The notes: generated from the letters alone by a model not told the origin. A DNA stretch of 60,730 bases from Betaproteobacteria bacterium (GCA_005882215.1 VBCK01000124.1:1-60730), one strand, 5' to 3'. Counted from the stretch's first letter, positions 1-9,481 are shown. Made by a program: numbers and translations.

Positions 1-707
1 TCCAGGTAGCCCTTGGGCGGCGGCAGGCATCCGTACGAACCCGCGGTCGGCTCGACGAACACTGCCGCGATGTTCTCCGCTCCGTACAGCTGGCAGAAAC
101 GATTCAGATCGTCGGCCAGTTCCGCACCTCGTTCCGGCTGGCCCTTGACCATCCGATTCTCCGGCAGCGCCGTATGCCGCATGTGGTACACGACGGGCAA
201 GCCCGTGCCAAACGAACGGCGGTTATTGACCATGCCCGCCAGGGCCACGCCGCCCAGGTTCACGCCGTGATAGGCGCGCTCGCGCGAAATAAAGATCTGC
301 CGTTGCGCCTGGCCGCGCACTCGGTGGTACATCAGCGCCATTTTCATAGCCGTATCAACGGCTTCCGAACCGGAATTCACGAAAAACACCCGATTCAGCT
401 GCGCCGGCGTGTACTCGGTGATCCGGTTGGCCAGCTCGAAAGCCTTCGGATGCGCGCGCAGAAATGACCCGCCGTAGTCCAGTGTCTTGAGCTGGTCGAA
501 CACGGCTTGCGCGATCTCCGGCCGACAGTGGCCCGCGGCGACGCAGAACAGTCCCGCCGAAGCGTCGATCAGGGCCCGCCCGTCGGGCGCATAGAGGTAC
601 ATGCCCTCGCCACGGACGATCAGGCGAGGCTCCTTCTTGAACTCCTTGTTGGGAGAAAACGGCATCCAGAACGGTTCAAGCTCGCCCGCCACCCCGGCCT
701 GCGTCAT
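1..707 (-). CDS. omega-amino acid--pyruvate aminotransferase (class III), 3' truncated by window edge
   Basis: The reverse strand encodes the first 235 residues of a PLP-dependent class III aminotransferase. The start ATG at 707 is preceded by an AGGAG ribosome site. Visible family features are the N-terminal WMPF segment, the cofactor-phosphate motif NSGSEAVDTAMKMA, AYHGVN, and the IAAVFVEPTAGS..GCLPPPKGYL stretch. These resemble beta-alanine/omega-amino acid:pyruvate transaminases, which move an amino group from omega-amino acids to pyruvate. The catalytic Lys lies beyond the window, so completeness cannot be judged. It diverges from the DUF1624 gene on the plus strand. Substrate assignment within class III is an inference from similarity recalled from memory. 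Confidence 0.88.
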   Translation of the reverse strand, partial: MTQAGVAGELEPFWMPFSPNKEFKKEPRLIVRGEGMYLYAPDGRALIDASAGLFCVAAGHCRPEIAQAVFDQLKTLDYGGSFLRAHPKAFELANRITEYTPAQLNRVFFVNSGSEAVDTAMKMALMYHRVRGQAQRQIFISRERAYHGVNLGGVALAGMVNNRRSFGTGLPVVYHMRHTALPENRMVKGQPERGAELADDLNRFCQLYGAENIAAVFVEPTAGSYGCLPPPKGYL

Positions 708-816
708 TTGCGAAGCTCCTCACGAATCGATGAATACGAGATCATCTGGCTATTATCCGACGTTCCCCGTTGGGCCGACCACAAACAGAAAACCGGCGCC
801 CACGTCCGAACCGATC

Positions 817-1569
817 ATGCCCGCCGTCCGCCCCGATGCGCCCCGATCGCTGCAGCGCCTGCCGGTGGTCGACCTGGTGCGCGGCCTGGCGATCGTGCAG
901 ATGATCGCGTACCACTTCGTCTATGACCTGACCTACTTCGGATGGCTGCACATCGAAATGACGCGGGAGCCAGGCTGGATCGGCTGGCGCAACGCGATCG
1001 TTTCCCAGTTCCTGTTGATCTCGGGCGTCGGCCTCGGCTTGGGTGATGCGGCAGGACGATCCGGCACGCGTTTCTGGCGCCGCTGGGGCCAGATCGCGGC
1101 AGCCGCTGCGCTCGTTTCGTTGGCCAGCGCGTGGTTGTTCGGCCCGCGACTGATCTGGTTCGGCATTCTGCATTTCGTCGCGGTCGCGCTGTTGCTGGGG
1201 CGCCCGCTCGCGTCTCTGGGCCCGCTGAACGCATTGGTTGGGGTTGCGCTGCTCGCGCTCGGGCTGACCGTTCACACTGAACACTTCGACCCTGCCTGGG
1301 TGAGCTGGATCGGCCTGGCAGCCCACAAGCCGGCCACCGAGGATTACGTGCCGCTGCTGCCGTGGTTCGGCGTGTTTGCAATCGGCATCGGCCTGGCCGG
1401 TCTGTGGCAGCAGCGCGGCTTCGCGCTGCCGCCGTCGTGGCAGCGACTCGATTCAGCGCCGAGCCGGGCGCTACGCGCGCTGGGCCGCTGGCCGCTGACG
1501 GTCTACCTGCTGCACCAACCGATCATGATGGGCGCCCTGTATCTGGTGCGCCCTGCGTTGATGTCGTGA
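817..1569 (+). CDS. DUF1624/HGSNAT-like integral membrane protein
   Basis: A 250-residue multi-pass membrane protein. The N-terminal signature LPVVDLVRGLAIVQMIAYHFVYDL, followed by FLLISGVGLGLG, is typical of the DUF1624 (heparan-alpha-glucosaminide N-acetyltransferase catalytic-domain-like) family. The C-terminal LTVYLLHQPIMMGALY is also conserved in it. I placed the start at the ATG at 817 because the family begins close to the RLPVVDLVRG motif; longer upstream readings run into the divergent aminotransferase. Function in bacteria is not established: a membrane acyltransferase is the usual guess. It ends just before a palindromic repeat and the convergent cation-efflux gene. Confidence 0.8.
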   Translation: MPAVRPDAPRSLQRLPVVDLVRGLAIVQMIAYHFVYDLTYFGWLHIEMTREPGWIGWRNAIVSQFLLISGVGLGLGDAAGRSGTRFWRRWGQIAAAAALVSLASAWLFGPRLIWFGILHFVAVALLLGRPLASLGPLNALVGVALLALGLTVHTEHFDPAWVSWIGLAAHKPATEDYVPLLPWFGVFAIGIGLAGLWQQRGFALPPSWQRLDSAPSRALRALGRWPLTVYLLHQPIMMGALYLVRPALMS

Positions 1570-1585
1570 ATCTCGCCTCTACGGG

Positions 1586-1634
1586 CACCCTCACCCCCGG
1601 CCCCTCTTCCGCAAGCCGGAGAGGGGAGGAACTT
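1586..1634. repeat. dispersed GC-rich palindromic repeat, copy 1
   Basis: Sequence of the form CACCCTCACCCCCGGCCCCTCTTCC-loop-CGGAGAGGGGAGG. The CCCCTCT/AGAGGGG arms form an imperfect hairpin. The same CCCTCACCCC + GCCCCTC...GAGGGGC pattern recurs at 14020-14060 and 23582-23621. This copy sits between two convergent genes (ends at 1569 and 1641), where it could also serve as a bidirectional terminator. Confidence 0.65.
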
Positions 1635-1640
1635 CTCCGC

Positions 1641-2594
1641 TCAGCGCAGCTCGCGCAGCGCGATCGTCTCCTCGGGAGCGTGGGCCCGCAGCCACTCCGG
1701 CTGCAAGGTCACATGGTCGATGCCGAAATCGCGGGCCAGCACGCGCCGGGCCTCGAGCAGAATGCCTGGCCACGACTCGATCCGATCGAGCAGCAGGTGC
1801 GCCGACACCGCGTTGCGGCCGGGCACGATCGACCAGACGTGAAGATCGTGGATCGAACGCACGCCATCGATTCTGGCCAGAGCCTGACCGACTTGCTGGA
1901 ACTCGACCCCAGGCGGAACGCTGTCCAGCAGCATCATCGTCGATTCCTTCAATACCCCGAGCGTCGAGCGCAGGATCAGGCCGCTGACCAGCATCGACAG
2001 CAGCGGATCGACCACGGTGTACCCGGTCAGGTAGATCACCGCGCCGGCCACCAGGGCTGCGACCGAGCCGAGCAGATCACCCAGAACGTGCAGCAGCGCC
2101 GCCCGTATGTTCAGGTTCTCGCGATGCTGCGCCAGAGCCCAGGCAATCGACAGGTTGACGGCCAGCCCGACGCCGGCAATCAGCAGCACCGCCGCTCCGT
2201 TGACGCGAATCGGGTGGCGGATCCGATCGATGCCTTCCACCACCAGCCATGCGACCACCGCCAGCAGCGCCAGCGAGTTCACGAAGGCGGCGATCACCTC
2301 GGCCCGGGCCAGCCCGAACGAGTGCCGCGCGGACACCGGGCGCTGAGCCATCCTGTTTGCGGCAAGCGAAAACAGCAGGGCAGCGGCGTCGGTCAACAGG
2401 TGGCCGCAATCGGCCAGCAACGCCAGCGACCCGGACCAGAGGCCGCCCACCAGCTCCACCAGCGCGTAGCCACTGGTCAGCGCGACCGCGATCACCAGCG
2501 GGCGCGAGCTCGAAGGCTCCGCGGGGTGACTGTGCCGGCTGTCGACCCGCCGGTGTTCGCTGTAGCGCTGTACCGGGACCTGACGCCCTGTCAC
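1641..2594 (-). CDS. cation diffusion facilitator (CDF/CzcD-like) metal efflux transporter
   Basis: A 317-residue CDF antiporter, expected to export Zn(II), Co(II) or similar divalent cations across the inner membrane in exchange for protons. The transmembrane metal site is visible: [10 protein letters not shown] in TM2 (Asp62, His65, Asp69) and HVLGD in TM5 (His169, Asp173). The C-terminal cytoplasmic ferredoxin-like domain ends [16 protein letters not shown]. The N-terminus is His-rich ([10 protein letters not shown]). The start is a GTG at 2594 that overlaps the scoB stop as GTGA, implying translational coupling. A longer reading into scoB is unlikely. The link between metal efflux and ketoacid CoA transfer is unexpected. 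Confidence 0.88.
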   Translation of the reverse strand: MTGRQVPVQRYSEHRRVDSRHSHPAEPSSSRPLVIAVALTSGYALVELVGGLWSGSLALLADCGHLLTDAAALLFSLAANRMAQRPVSARHSFGLARAEVIAAFVNSLALLAVVAWLVVEGIDRIRHPIRVNGAAVLLIAGVGLAVNLSIAWALAQHRENLNIRAALLHVLGDLLGSVAALVAGAVIYLTGYTVVDPLLSMLVSGLILRSTLGVLKESTMMLLDSVPPGVEFQQVGQALARIDGVRSIHDLHVWSIVPGRNAVSAHLLLDRIESWPGILLEARRVLARDFGIDHVTLQPEWLRAHAPEETIALRELR

Positions 2595-3238
2595 TGGGAA
2601 CGGACGCCGGGCAGGTGCACGGGGCAGCCGGTCCGGGTGCGAATGTCCTCTTGCGTGACGCCCGGCGCAATCTGGACCGCGGTCAGGCCGTCGGGCGCGA
2701 TGTCGAATACGCCAAGCTCCGTGATGATCCGGTCGACGACTCCGACTCCGGTCAGCGGCAACGAACATTGCTTCAGGATCTTGTGCTCGCCGTTCTTGGA
2801 CGTGTGTTCCATCAAAACGACCACGCGCTCGACCCCGGCGACCAGATCCATCGCGCCGCCCATGCCCTTGACCAGCTTGCCCGGAATCATCCAGTTCGCA
2901 AGGTCGCCGGACTCGCTGACCTGCATCGCCCCCAGGATCGCCAGGTCGACGTGACCGCCGCGGATCATCGCGAACGAATCGGCGCTGGAAAAGTAGCTCG
3001 AGCCGGGCAGCGCCGTAACCAGTTGCTTGCCCGCATTGATCAGGTCCGGGTCGATTTCCTGCTCCGTCGGGAACGGACCGATGCCGAGCAGCCCGTTTTC
3101 CGACTGCAGCATCACGTCCATTCCGGGCGGGATGTAGTTCGCCACCAAGGTCGGCATCCCGATGCCGAGGTTCACGTAGTAGCCGTCGCGCAGCTCCTGG
3201 GCGGCTCGCTGTGCCATCTGTTCGCGATTCCACGCCAT
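2591..3238 (-). CDS. scoB: succinyl-CoA:3-ketoacid CoA-transferase subunit B
   Basis: Beta subunit (215 aa) of the 3-oxoacid CoA-transferase, which activates acetoacetate with succinyl-CoA. The SENG motif ([11 protein letters not shown]) carries the catalytic Glu, about residue 47, that forms the glutamyl-CoA thioester. [13 protein letters not shown] near the N-terminus is diagnostic. I chose the ATG at 3238, two bases after the scoA stop; an upstream in-frame start lies inside scoA and adds Arg-rich non-family sequence. The stop overlaps the GTG start of the CDF gene. Confidence 0.95.
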   Translation of the reverse strand: MAWNREQMAQRAAQELRDGYYVNLGIGMPTLVANYIPPGMDVMLQSENGLLGIGPFPTEQEIDPDLINAGKQLVTALPGSSYFSSADSFAMIRGGHVDLAILGAMQVSESGDLANWMIPGKLVKGMGGAMDLVAGVERVVVLMEHTSKNGEHKILKQCSLPLTGVGVVDRIITELGVFDIAPDGLTAVQIAPGVTQEDIRTRTGCPVHLPGVRSQ

Positions 3239-3240
3239 CG

Positions 3241-3945
3241 TCAGGCTCCCGCGGCGCGCACCGTGCGCTGCTCGATTCGACGGCTGGGATGCGGATTGAC
3301 GACCAGCCGCTTGACGAAAATTCCCGGCGTGTGGACCTGGTCGGGATCGAGCTGGCCGTTGTCGACCAGCATCTCGACTTCGGCCACGGTAACGCGCCCG
3401 CACATGGCCACCACCGGATTGAAATTGCGGGCCGTCTTCCGATACACCAGGTTACCTTGCCGGTCAGCCTTCCAGGCCTTCACCAGCGAGACGTCGGCAC
3501 ACAGCCCGCGCTCCATCACATAGTGCTCGCCGTCGAATTCGCGCGTCTCCTTTCCCTCGGCCACGATCGTGCCGTATCCGGTCCGGGTGAAGAACGCCGG
3601 TATTCCGGCCCCGCCCGCCCTCATCCGCTCGGCCAGCGTGCCTTGCGGCGTGAATTCCAGCTGCAGTTCGCCGGCCAGATACTGCCGCTCGAATTCCTTG
3701 TTCTCGCCCACGTAAGAGGCGATCATCTTGCGGATCTGGCGCGTGCCGAGCAACAGGCCCAGTCCAAAATCGTCCAGCCCCGCATTGTTGCTGATGCAAG
3801 TCAGGTTCTTGACGCCAGAGGCCCTTAGCGCGTCGACCAGCGCCTCCGGCACGCCGCAAACCCCGAAACCGCCGACCGCGATGGTCTGGCCGTCCTTCAC
3901 CAGTCCCTCCAGCGCGGCCTGCGCCGAGGCGAACAGCTTGTTCAT
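3241..3945 (-). CDS. scoA: succinyl-CoA:3-ketoacid CoA-transferase subunit A
   Basis: Alpha subunit (234 aa). The CoA-binding glycine-rich segment [19 protein letters not shown] lies near residues 21-40, followed by LTCISNNAG and the [26 protein letters not shown] block typical of the Pfam CoA_trans alpha subunit. It pairs with scoB two bases downstream to form the heterodimeric enzyme for acetoacetate (ketone body, leucine and lysine) breakdown. The length matches the family. Confidence 0.95.
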   Translation of the reverse strand: MNKLFASAQAALEGLVKDGQTIAVGGFGVCGVPEALVDALRASGVKNLTCISNNAGLDDFGLGLLLGTRQIRKMIASYVGENKEFERQYLAGELQLEFTPQGTLAERMRAGGAGIPAFFTRTGYGTIVAEGKETREFDGEHYVMERGLCADVSLVKAWKADRQGNLVYRKTARNFNPVVAMCGRVTVAEVEMLVDNGQLDPDQVHTPGIFVKRLVVNPHPSRRIEQRTVRAAGA

Positions 3946-4022
3946 CGACCGCTCCGAATCTGTCTGAGTGGAATTCTAGTCGCGTCCAACCAGGGCGACA
4001 GCTTGATGCGATCACCCTGCCG

Positions 4023-4799
4023 TCACGCGACCGACGCCCCGTCGTCAATCGCGATCACGGCCCCGTTGATCATCTGGCTTTCGTCCGAGGACAGCAGCAG
4101 GATCAGACCGTCCAGGTCCTCGACGCCTCCGACACGCTGGCGGGGCAGCGATTGGATCAGTCGCTGGCCGTTTTCGGTTTCCCACAGCGTCTCGTTCATC
4201 TCGGTGCGCACGTAACCCGGGCAGATGGCGTTCACGTTGATGCCGAACCGTCCCCACTCGGCGGCCTGAGCCCGCGTCATCTGGATCACCGCGGCCTTCG
4301 TCATCGAGTAGATCCCGAGTCGCGGCATCGTGCGCAGCGCCGCAACCGAGGCGATGTTGACGATACGCCCGCGAAACCCGGAGTTGGTCTGGCTGTGCTC
4401 GATCATGCGACGGCCGACGGCCTGCGCCAGGAAAAAGGCTCCCCGCACATTGGTGTCGAACAGGCGCTCGTAATCGGACTCCTGTACGTCGGTGATCAGC
4501 TGCGCCGCGGCCACGCCCGAGTTATTGATCAGGATGTCGAGCGGCCCGCACTGTGACTCGGCTTCCGCCACCGCGCTGCGCACGCTGTCGAGGTCGGTGA
4601 CATCCAGCCGGGTCGCGTGCGCGGCGCCGCCTGCGGCCTCGATTTCGGCGCGCAATTCCTTCAGACGGGACATGCGCCGCGCCGCAAGTACCACGTTGGC
4701 GCCCGCCGCCGCGAGCACGCGCGCGCACCGCGCGCCAATGCCGCTCGAGGCGCCGCTGACGAAAGCGACCTTTTCCTTCAAATTCACGTTCAGCGCCAT
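4023..4799 (-). CDS. short-chain dehydrogenase/reductase (classical SDR)
   Basis: A 258-residue cytoplasmic NAD(P)-dependent oxidoreductase. The cofactor motif SGASSGIG is at about 15-22, NNSG at about 92-95, and the catalytic Ser151, Tyr164 and Lys168 are all present (NIAS...YSMTK). The ending VIAIDDGAS is typical. The start is the ATG at 4799 beginning MALNVNLKEK; an earlier in-frame start adds eight unconserved residues. Arg41-Arg42 after the second strand hints at NADP preference. It diverges from the ETF-QO gene and lies upstream of scoAB, so a role in acyl or ketoacid catabolism is possible, but the substrate is unknown. Confidence 0.88.
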   Translation of the reverse strand: MALNVNLKEKVAFVSGASSGIGARCARVLAAAGANVVLAARRMSRLKELRAEIEAAGGAAHATRLDVTDLDSVRSAVAEAESQCGPLDILINNSGVAAAQLITDVQESDYERLFDTNVRGAFFLAQAVGRRMIEHSQTNSGFRGRIVNIASVAALRTMPRLGIYSMTKAAVIQMTRAQAAEWGRFGINVNAICPGYVRTEMNETLWETENGQRLIQSLPRQRVGGVEDLDGLILLLSSDESQMINGAVIAIDDGASVA

Positions 4800-4870
4800 G
4801 CACACTCCCCGCCCGATGGGCAAAATGATCGCACACGGGCACTAGAATGTGCGGCTGGGGAGGCGTTTCA

Positions 4871-6523
4871 ATGACGGCCGGCGCGCGCGAAGTGATGCAG
4901 TACGACGCGGTGATCGTCGGGGGCGGTCCGGCGGGACTGGCCGCGGCAATCCGCCTGAAACAGCGCGCGCTGCAGGCCGCCCGCGAATTGAGCGTCTGCG
5001 TGCTCGAAAAAGGTTCGGAGATCGGCGCCCATATCCTGTCCGGCGCCGTGCTGGACCCGCGCGCGCTCGACGAGCTGCTGCCGGACTGGAGGCAGCGGCA
5101 GGCGCCGGTCGATACGGCGGTGACCTCGGACCAGTTCCTGTTCCTGACCGAACGGCGGGCGCTCGCGCTGCCCCACTGGATGCTGCCGGCCTGCTTTCGC
5201 AATCAAGGAAACTACGTGATCAGCCTCGGCAGCCTGGTGCGCTGGATGGGGCGCCAAGCCGAGGAGCTCGGTGTGGAGATATTTGCCGGCTTTGCCGCCA
5301 CCGAGGTTCTGTCCGGACCCAAGGGGCAGGTGCTTGGGGTGGCGACCGGAGACCTTGGCATCGGCCGCGACGGTCAGCCCACGCCAAACTTCCAGCCCGG
5401 CGTGGAGCTGCACGCGCCCTACACGCTGTTCGCGGAGGGCTCGCGTGGCCACCTCGGACGGCAACTGATCGCCGGCCGCGGCCTGGATCAGGGTCGCGAC
5501 CCGCAGACCTATGCGATCGGGGTCAAGGAGCTGTGGGAAGTCTCTGCCGACCAGCATCAGCCGGGTCGCGTCGTTCATACCGCCGGTTGGCCTCTCGATT
5601 CCGGCACCTACGGCGGATCGTTCATGTATCACATGCGGGACCGGCTGGTTGCAGTCGGCTTCGTCGTCGGCCTGGGTTACTCCAACCCGTATCTGTCCCC
5701 ATTCGAGGAATTCCAACGGTTCAAGCTTCATCCGACCGTGCGACCGACGTTCGAGGGTGGTCGGCGGATCAGCTACGGCGCGCGAGCGATCACCGCCGGC
5801 GGCCTGCAATCACTGCCGAGGCTCGTGTTCCCGGGCGGTGCGCTGATCGGGTGCGAAGCCGGCTTTCTGAATGCCTCCCGGATCAAGGGCAGCCATGCGG
5901 CCATGAAGTCCGGAATGATGGCGGCCGACGCCGCCTTCGACGCGATCGCGGCCGGGCGCAGCCATGATGAGCTGGAGGCGTACCCGCGCGCATTCGAAAG
6001 TTCGTGGCTGCGCGAGGAATTGCACCTGGCGCGCAATTTCAAGCCGTGGATGGACAAGGGCTTGTGGGCCGGCACCTTGATGTTCGGCGTCGATCAAGTC
6101 GTGCTGCGCGGCCGCGCGCCCTGGACGCTTCACCGTGGAACGCCGGACCACGCCAAGTTGCGCCCGGCGGCCGAATGCACGCCGATCCAGTATCCGAAGC
6201 CCGACGGGAAGATTACGTTCGACCGGCTTTCTTCCGTGTACGTATCGAACACCCATCACGAGGAGAACCAGCCTTCACACCTGACCCTGAAAGACCCCGC
6301 GATCCCGGTGCGGGTGAACCTCGCCATCTACGCGGGGCCCGAGTCCCGCTACTGCCCGGCCGGCGTGTACGAGTTTGTCGCCGACGGCAACGGGACGCAG
6401 CGACTGCAGATCAACGCCCCGAATTGCGTGCACTGCAAGACCTGTGACGTCAAGGATCCGACGCAAAACATCGTGTGGGTCGCCCCGGAAGGCGGGGGCG
6501 GCCCGAACTACTCCAACATGTAA
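4871..6523 (+). CDS. electron transfer flavoprotein-ubiquinone oxidoreductase (ETF-QO)
   Basis: A 550-residue membrane-associated FAD/[4Fe-4S] enzyme passing electrons from ETF (fatty acid and amino acid dehydrogenases) to ubiquinone. The FAD motif VGGGPAGLAAA is at 16-26, SGAVLDPRAL and GCEAGFLNASRIKGSHAAMKSGM follow. The cluster cysteines are Cys495 (YCPAGVYEF), Cys519, Cys522 and Cys525 (CVHCKTCDVKDPTQNI). It ends GGGGPNYSNM as the family does. The ATG at 4871 was chosen because GGGGAGG lies just upstream; an ATG at 4847 would place that ribosome site inside the gene. It fits the catabolic neighbourhood and delivers quinol to the same pool as complex I. Confidence 0.95.
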   Translation: MTAGAREVMQYDAVIVGGGPAGLAAAIRLKQRALQAARELSVCVLEKGSEIGAHILSGAVLDPRALDELLPDWRQRQAPVDTAVTSDQFLFLTERRALALPHWMLPACFRNQGNYVISLGSLVRWMGRQAEELGVEIFAGFAATEVLSGPKGQVLGVATGDLGIGRDGQPTPNFQPGVELHAPYTLFAEGSRGHLGRQLIAGRGLDQGRDPQTYAIGVKELWEVSADQHQPGRVVHTAGWPLDSGTYGGSFMYHMRDRLVAVGFVVGLGYSNPYLSPFEEFQRFKLHPTVRPTFEGGRRISYGARAITAGGLQSLPRLVFPGGALIGCEAGFLNASRIKGSHAAMKSGMMAADAAFDAIAAGRSHDELEAYPRAFESSWLREELHLARNFKPWMDKGLWAGTLMFGVDQVVLRGRAPWTLHRGTPDHAKLRPAAECTPIQYPKPDGKITFDRLSSVYVSNTHHEENQPSHLTLKDPAIPVRVNLAIYAGPESRYCPAGVYEFVADGNGTQRLQINAPNCVHCKTCDVKDPTQNIVWVAPEGGGGPNYSNM

Positions 6524-6526
6524 GGC

Positions 6527-6949
6527 CTAGACCTTCGCCGCAGCCGTGTCCCGATACATCCAGGCGACGATCGCTCCGAGGATCACCATCAGTATGCCGT
6601 CAAAGATGATCTGCTTGATCACCAGACCTCCCGGCATCGGCTGTACGACGAAATAGATGATGTAGGTCGGCACGATCGTCAGCAGCGCCACGGCGACGCC
6701 GAACCGCACGCCCTGCGCCAGCCACGGCTTCGCCTCGACGCCGCGCACGTAGATCCAGACGAATGCGCCAGACAGGATCAGGTGCGCCAGTATCATCAGC
6801 GGAAAGTACTTCTGCTGGTCTTGCTCTGCCCGGAACAGACTGGTCAGCTGCAGGTAATCGGAATGCAGCAGCACGCCGTGCACGACGAAGCTGCCGATGA
6901 ACCAGGCGAAGAACAGCACGATCCAGGCGATGATCAGGTTCTTGTTCAT
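6527..6949 (-). CDS. hypothetical four-helix integral membrane protein
   Basis: A 140-residue protein with four predicted membrane helices: LIIAWIVLFFAWFIGSFVV, FPLMILAHLILSGAFVWIYV, FGVAVALLTIVPTYIIYFVV and IIFDGILMVILGAIVAWM. Short charged loops separate them and the N-terminus begins MNKN. No catalytic motif is apparent and I do not recognise the family with certainty. It resembles small uncharacterised proteins found in environmental proteobacteria. It converges with ETF-QO with only three bases between stop codons. Confidence 0.75.
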   Translation of the reverse strand: MNKNLIIAWIVLFFAWFIGSFVVHGVLLHSDYLQLTSLFRAEQDQQKYFPLMILAHLILSGAFVWIYVRGVEAKPWLAQGVRFGVAVALLTIVPTYIIYFVVQPMPGGLVIKQIIFDGILMVILGAIVAWMYRDTAAAKV

Positions 6950-7014
6950 GGTCTCCCCCTTCGGTGGAAAGGGCCGCGCTCATCCAGACCCCCAAAACGA
7001 ACCCTCAGCACGGA

Positions 7015-7398
7015 TCATCCTCGCAAATCGGTGTCCTGGCTGAAGACGTTCTTCCACGCCCCCTGCTGGAGGCGCCAGATCGAAGTGATCACCATCGACT
7101 CGGGCTCGGTCGCGCTTTGCAACGGAGCCCGCGCCCAGCGTGCGAAATACGACAGCGCGACGAGCCCCTCGGCCAAAACCATCATTGCCGGATTTGACAG
7201 CTCGTACCACGCCACGGAAGGCCCGCGCTGCAGCCGGGCCAGGTGATCGCTCTTGGCGGCCATCCCGGTGCGGTAGACGCCACGGAAGTCGTCGGACAGC
7301 AGACGGGCGTCGGCGGTCGCGTCGCCGTCCTTCAGCGCCTGCCACACCGCGCGCTCAAGCTCGATGAAATGTTCGATCTCGTATGATTCAGCGGGCAC
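7015..7398 (-). CDS. SnoaL/DUF4440-like small protein
   Basis: A 127-residue protein of the nuclear transport factor 2 fold, judged from the pattern ELERAVWQALKDGDATADARLLSDDFRGVYRTG...MVITSIWRLQQGAWKNVFSQDT. In DUF4440 proteins an N-terminal helix with E/D is followed by the LLxDDF segment and a late W-K-hFxQDT strand. The start appears to be a GTG at 7398 overlapping the last 11 bases of the Nudix gene, as no ATG exists downstream at a suitable place. Function is unknown. It is the last gene of the run that starts with nuoA. Confidence 0.72.
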   Translation of the reverse strand: MPAESYEIEHFIELERAVWQALKDGDATADARLLSDDFRGVYRTGMAAKSDHLARLQRGPSVAWYELSNPAMMVLAEGLVALSYFARWARAPLQSATEPESMVITSIWRLQQGAWKNVFSQDTDLRG

Positions 7399-7984
7399 CG
7401 AGCATGCGCTCCAGCCAGCAAAGTCCGATGATCGTCTTGCCATCGGTGATTCTTCCGTCACGCACCCACTGGTCCAGATCGCGCCAGCGCACGCTGAACA
7501 GCTCCAGGACCTCGCCCGGATCGCGACGAGCCGTGTCCAGTTCCAGCGAGCGGGCCAGGAAAATGTCGATTTTCTCGTCGCTGTAGCCGATCGCGTTGTG
7601 AAACGCGCCGGCGTGGGCCCAGTTGCGCGCTCGATACCCGGTCTCCTCGAGCAACTCGCGCTGCGCACAGTCCAGCAGCGCCTCGCCCGGATCGATCTTG
7701 CCCGCGGGAAACTCGATGAAGGTGCGGCCCAAGGGATAGCGGAACTGACGCTCCAGCAGCACGTGATCGTCGTCCAGCATCGGGATCACCACGACGGCGC
7801 CCGGATGATGGATGAACTCGCGATAGGTCACGTGCCCGTCCGGGCAGCGCACGATATCCCGATACACCCGCAGCAGGTCGCCGGCGTAGGCGAGCCGCGT
7901 GTGCAGCGTGGCCTCCGCCAGGGCGTCGGTGTCCTGGCCCGCGGCGGCGGCTGCTGGGTCGATTCTGCGCGTGCGGTGAGGCAT
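7388..7984 (-). CDS. Nudix hydrolase, ADP-ribose pyrophosphatase type
   Basis: A 198-residue Nudix enzyme. The Nudix box GKIDPGEALLDCAQRELLEETGY (residues 95-117) matches GX5EX7REUXEEXGU exactly. The preceding segment RYPLGRTFIEFPAGKID and the lack of extra domains point to an ADP-ribose or related nucleoside diphosphate sugar pyrophosphatase that hydrolyses substrate to AMP plus ribose phosphate. It lies nine bases after nuoN in the same direction, and a Nudix gene near nuoN is common in Burkholderiales. Co-transcription with complex I is likely. Confidence 0.9.
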   Translation of the reverse strand: MPHRTRRIDPAAAAAGQDTDALAEATLHTRLAYAGDLLRVYRDIVRCPDGHVTYREFIHHPGAVVVIPMLDDDHVLLERQFRYPLGRTFIEFPAGKIDPGEALLDCAQRELLEETGYRARNWAHAGAFHNAIGYSDEKIDIFLARSLELDTARRDPGEVLELFSVRWRDLDQWVRDGRITDGKTIIGLCWLERMLGAR

Positions 7985-7993
7985 GGCGCTCGC

Positions 7994-9481
7994 TCAGCCG
8001 CCCAGCGTGCGCAGCATCGCGCTCGAACACAGTGCGAGCAGATATTGCGGCAGCACACCCAGCACGATCACAGCGAGGCCGTTGGCGGTCAGCGCGATCC
8101 TCATGTCGGCGGGCACATCGAGAGGCTGGTCCGGCCCTGGCGGGTCGAAGTACATCACCTTGACGACGCGAATGTAGTAGAACGCCCCCACCAGCGTGAA
8201 CAGCACCGCGATCACCGCAATCCAGACGACCGGGAGCGCGGAATTGTCGGCCAGCAGCGACTGCAACACCACCACCTTGGCGTAGAAACCGGCCGTCGGC
8301 GGAACTCCGGCGAGCGAGAACATCGCCAGCGCCATCACGAACGCATACCACGGCCGGTGGCGGAACAGTCCGCGCAGATCGGAGATTTCCTCGGCCTCGA
8401 AGCCCTGGCGCGACAGCAGCAGCATGGTGCCGAAGGCCACCAGCGTGGCCAGCGCATACGTGATCACGTAGAACATCGCGGCGCCATAGGCCGAGGCCGC
8501 GCTGGCCGTGGTACCGCCGGCAACGCCCGACTGCATAGCCAGCAGCATGAAGCCCATCTGTCCGATCGTCGAGTAACCGAGCATCCGCTTCAGGTTGCTC
8601 TGCGCCACCGCCGTCAGGTTGCCCACCGCCAGCGATGTCAGGGCCAGCAGCAGCAACATCAGGTGCCAGTCGTCGGCGACCGGCGTCAAGCCCTCCACCA
8701 GCAAGCGGAACGCGACCGCGAAAGCGGCCATCTTGGGGGCCGAGGCGATCAGCAGCGTAACCGGCGTGGGCGCCCCGTGATACACGTCGGGCACCCACAT
8801 GTGAAACGGCGCCGCGCCCAGCTTGAAACCGATCCCTGCCACCAGGAATACCGTCGCCAGCACGAGCGCCGGCCGGTTGGCCACTTGCGAGGCCGAGATC
8901 CGGTGGGCGATTTCGTTGATGTCCAGAGTCCCGGTGGCGCCATACAGCATCGACATCCCGTACAGCAGGAATCCGGACGCCAGGGCCCCCAGCACGAAGT
9001 ACTTCATCGCCGCTTCCCCGGCTCGCGGCTGGTCGCGCTGCAGCGCGACCAGCGCATACAAGGCGAGCGATTGCAGCTCCAGCCCGAGGTAGATCACCAG
9101 CAGGTTGTTGGCCGAAATCATCGTCATCACGCCCAGCAGCGTGAACAGCGCGAGCGAGAACAGTTCTCCGCGCCACATCGCCCGGGCGCGCGCGTAGCTC
9201 TGCGCATACACCAGCGCAAAGCCCGTCGCCAGCAAGGCGAACAGCTTCAGCACCTGGGCCATCGGGTCGGTCACGAACATGCCGCCGAACGCGTACTGCA
9301 CGAGTTGCGCCTGCAGCAGGTTCCAGCAACACAGCGCCGCCGCGGCCAGCGCCGTCAGAGACATCGAATAACTCAAGTTGCGCCGCCGCTCCGGCACGTA
9401 CAGGTCCGCCACCAGCACCAGGCAGGCCGCCGCCAGTATCACCGTCTCGGGCAACGCGGCGAGGACGTTGAGCTTGGACAT
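7994..9481 (-). CDS. nuoN: NADH-quinone oxidoreductase subunit N
   Basis: A 495-residue antiporter-like membrane subunit of complex I with about 14 helices. It carries the proton-conducting family signature around LKRMLGYSTIGQMGFMLLAM and GIGFKLGAAPFHMWVPDVYHGAP, including the Lys and His conserved in proton channels. Its ATG directly abuts the nuoM stop (no intervening base). It is the final structural gene of the nuo operon and the length is normal. Confidence 0.97.
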   Translation of the reverse strand: MSKLNVLAALPETVILAAACLVLVADLYVPERRRNLSYSMSLTALAAAALCCWNLLQAQLVQYAFGGMFVTDPMAQVLKLFALLATGFALVYAQSYARARAMWRGELFSLALFTLLGVMTMISANNLLVIYLGLELQSLALYALVALQRDQPRAGEAAMKYFVLGALASGFLLYGMSMLYGATGTLDINEIAHRISASQVANRPALVLATVFLVAGIGFKLGAAPFHMWVPDVYHGAPTPVTLLIASAPKMAAFAVAFRLLVEGLTPVADDWHLMLLLLALTSLAVGNLTAVAQSNLKRMLGYSTIGQMGFMLLAMQSGVAGGTTASAASAYGAAMFYVITYALATLVAFGTMLLLSRQGFEAEEISDLRGLFRHRPWYAFVMALAMFSLAGVPPTAGFYAKVVVLQSLLADNSALPVVWIAVIAVLFTLVGAFYYIRVVKVMYFDPPGPDQPLDVPADMRIALTANGLAVIVLGVLPQYLLALCSSAMLRTLGG

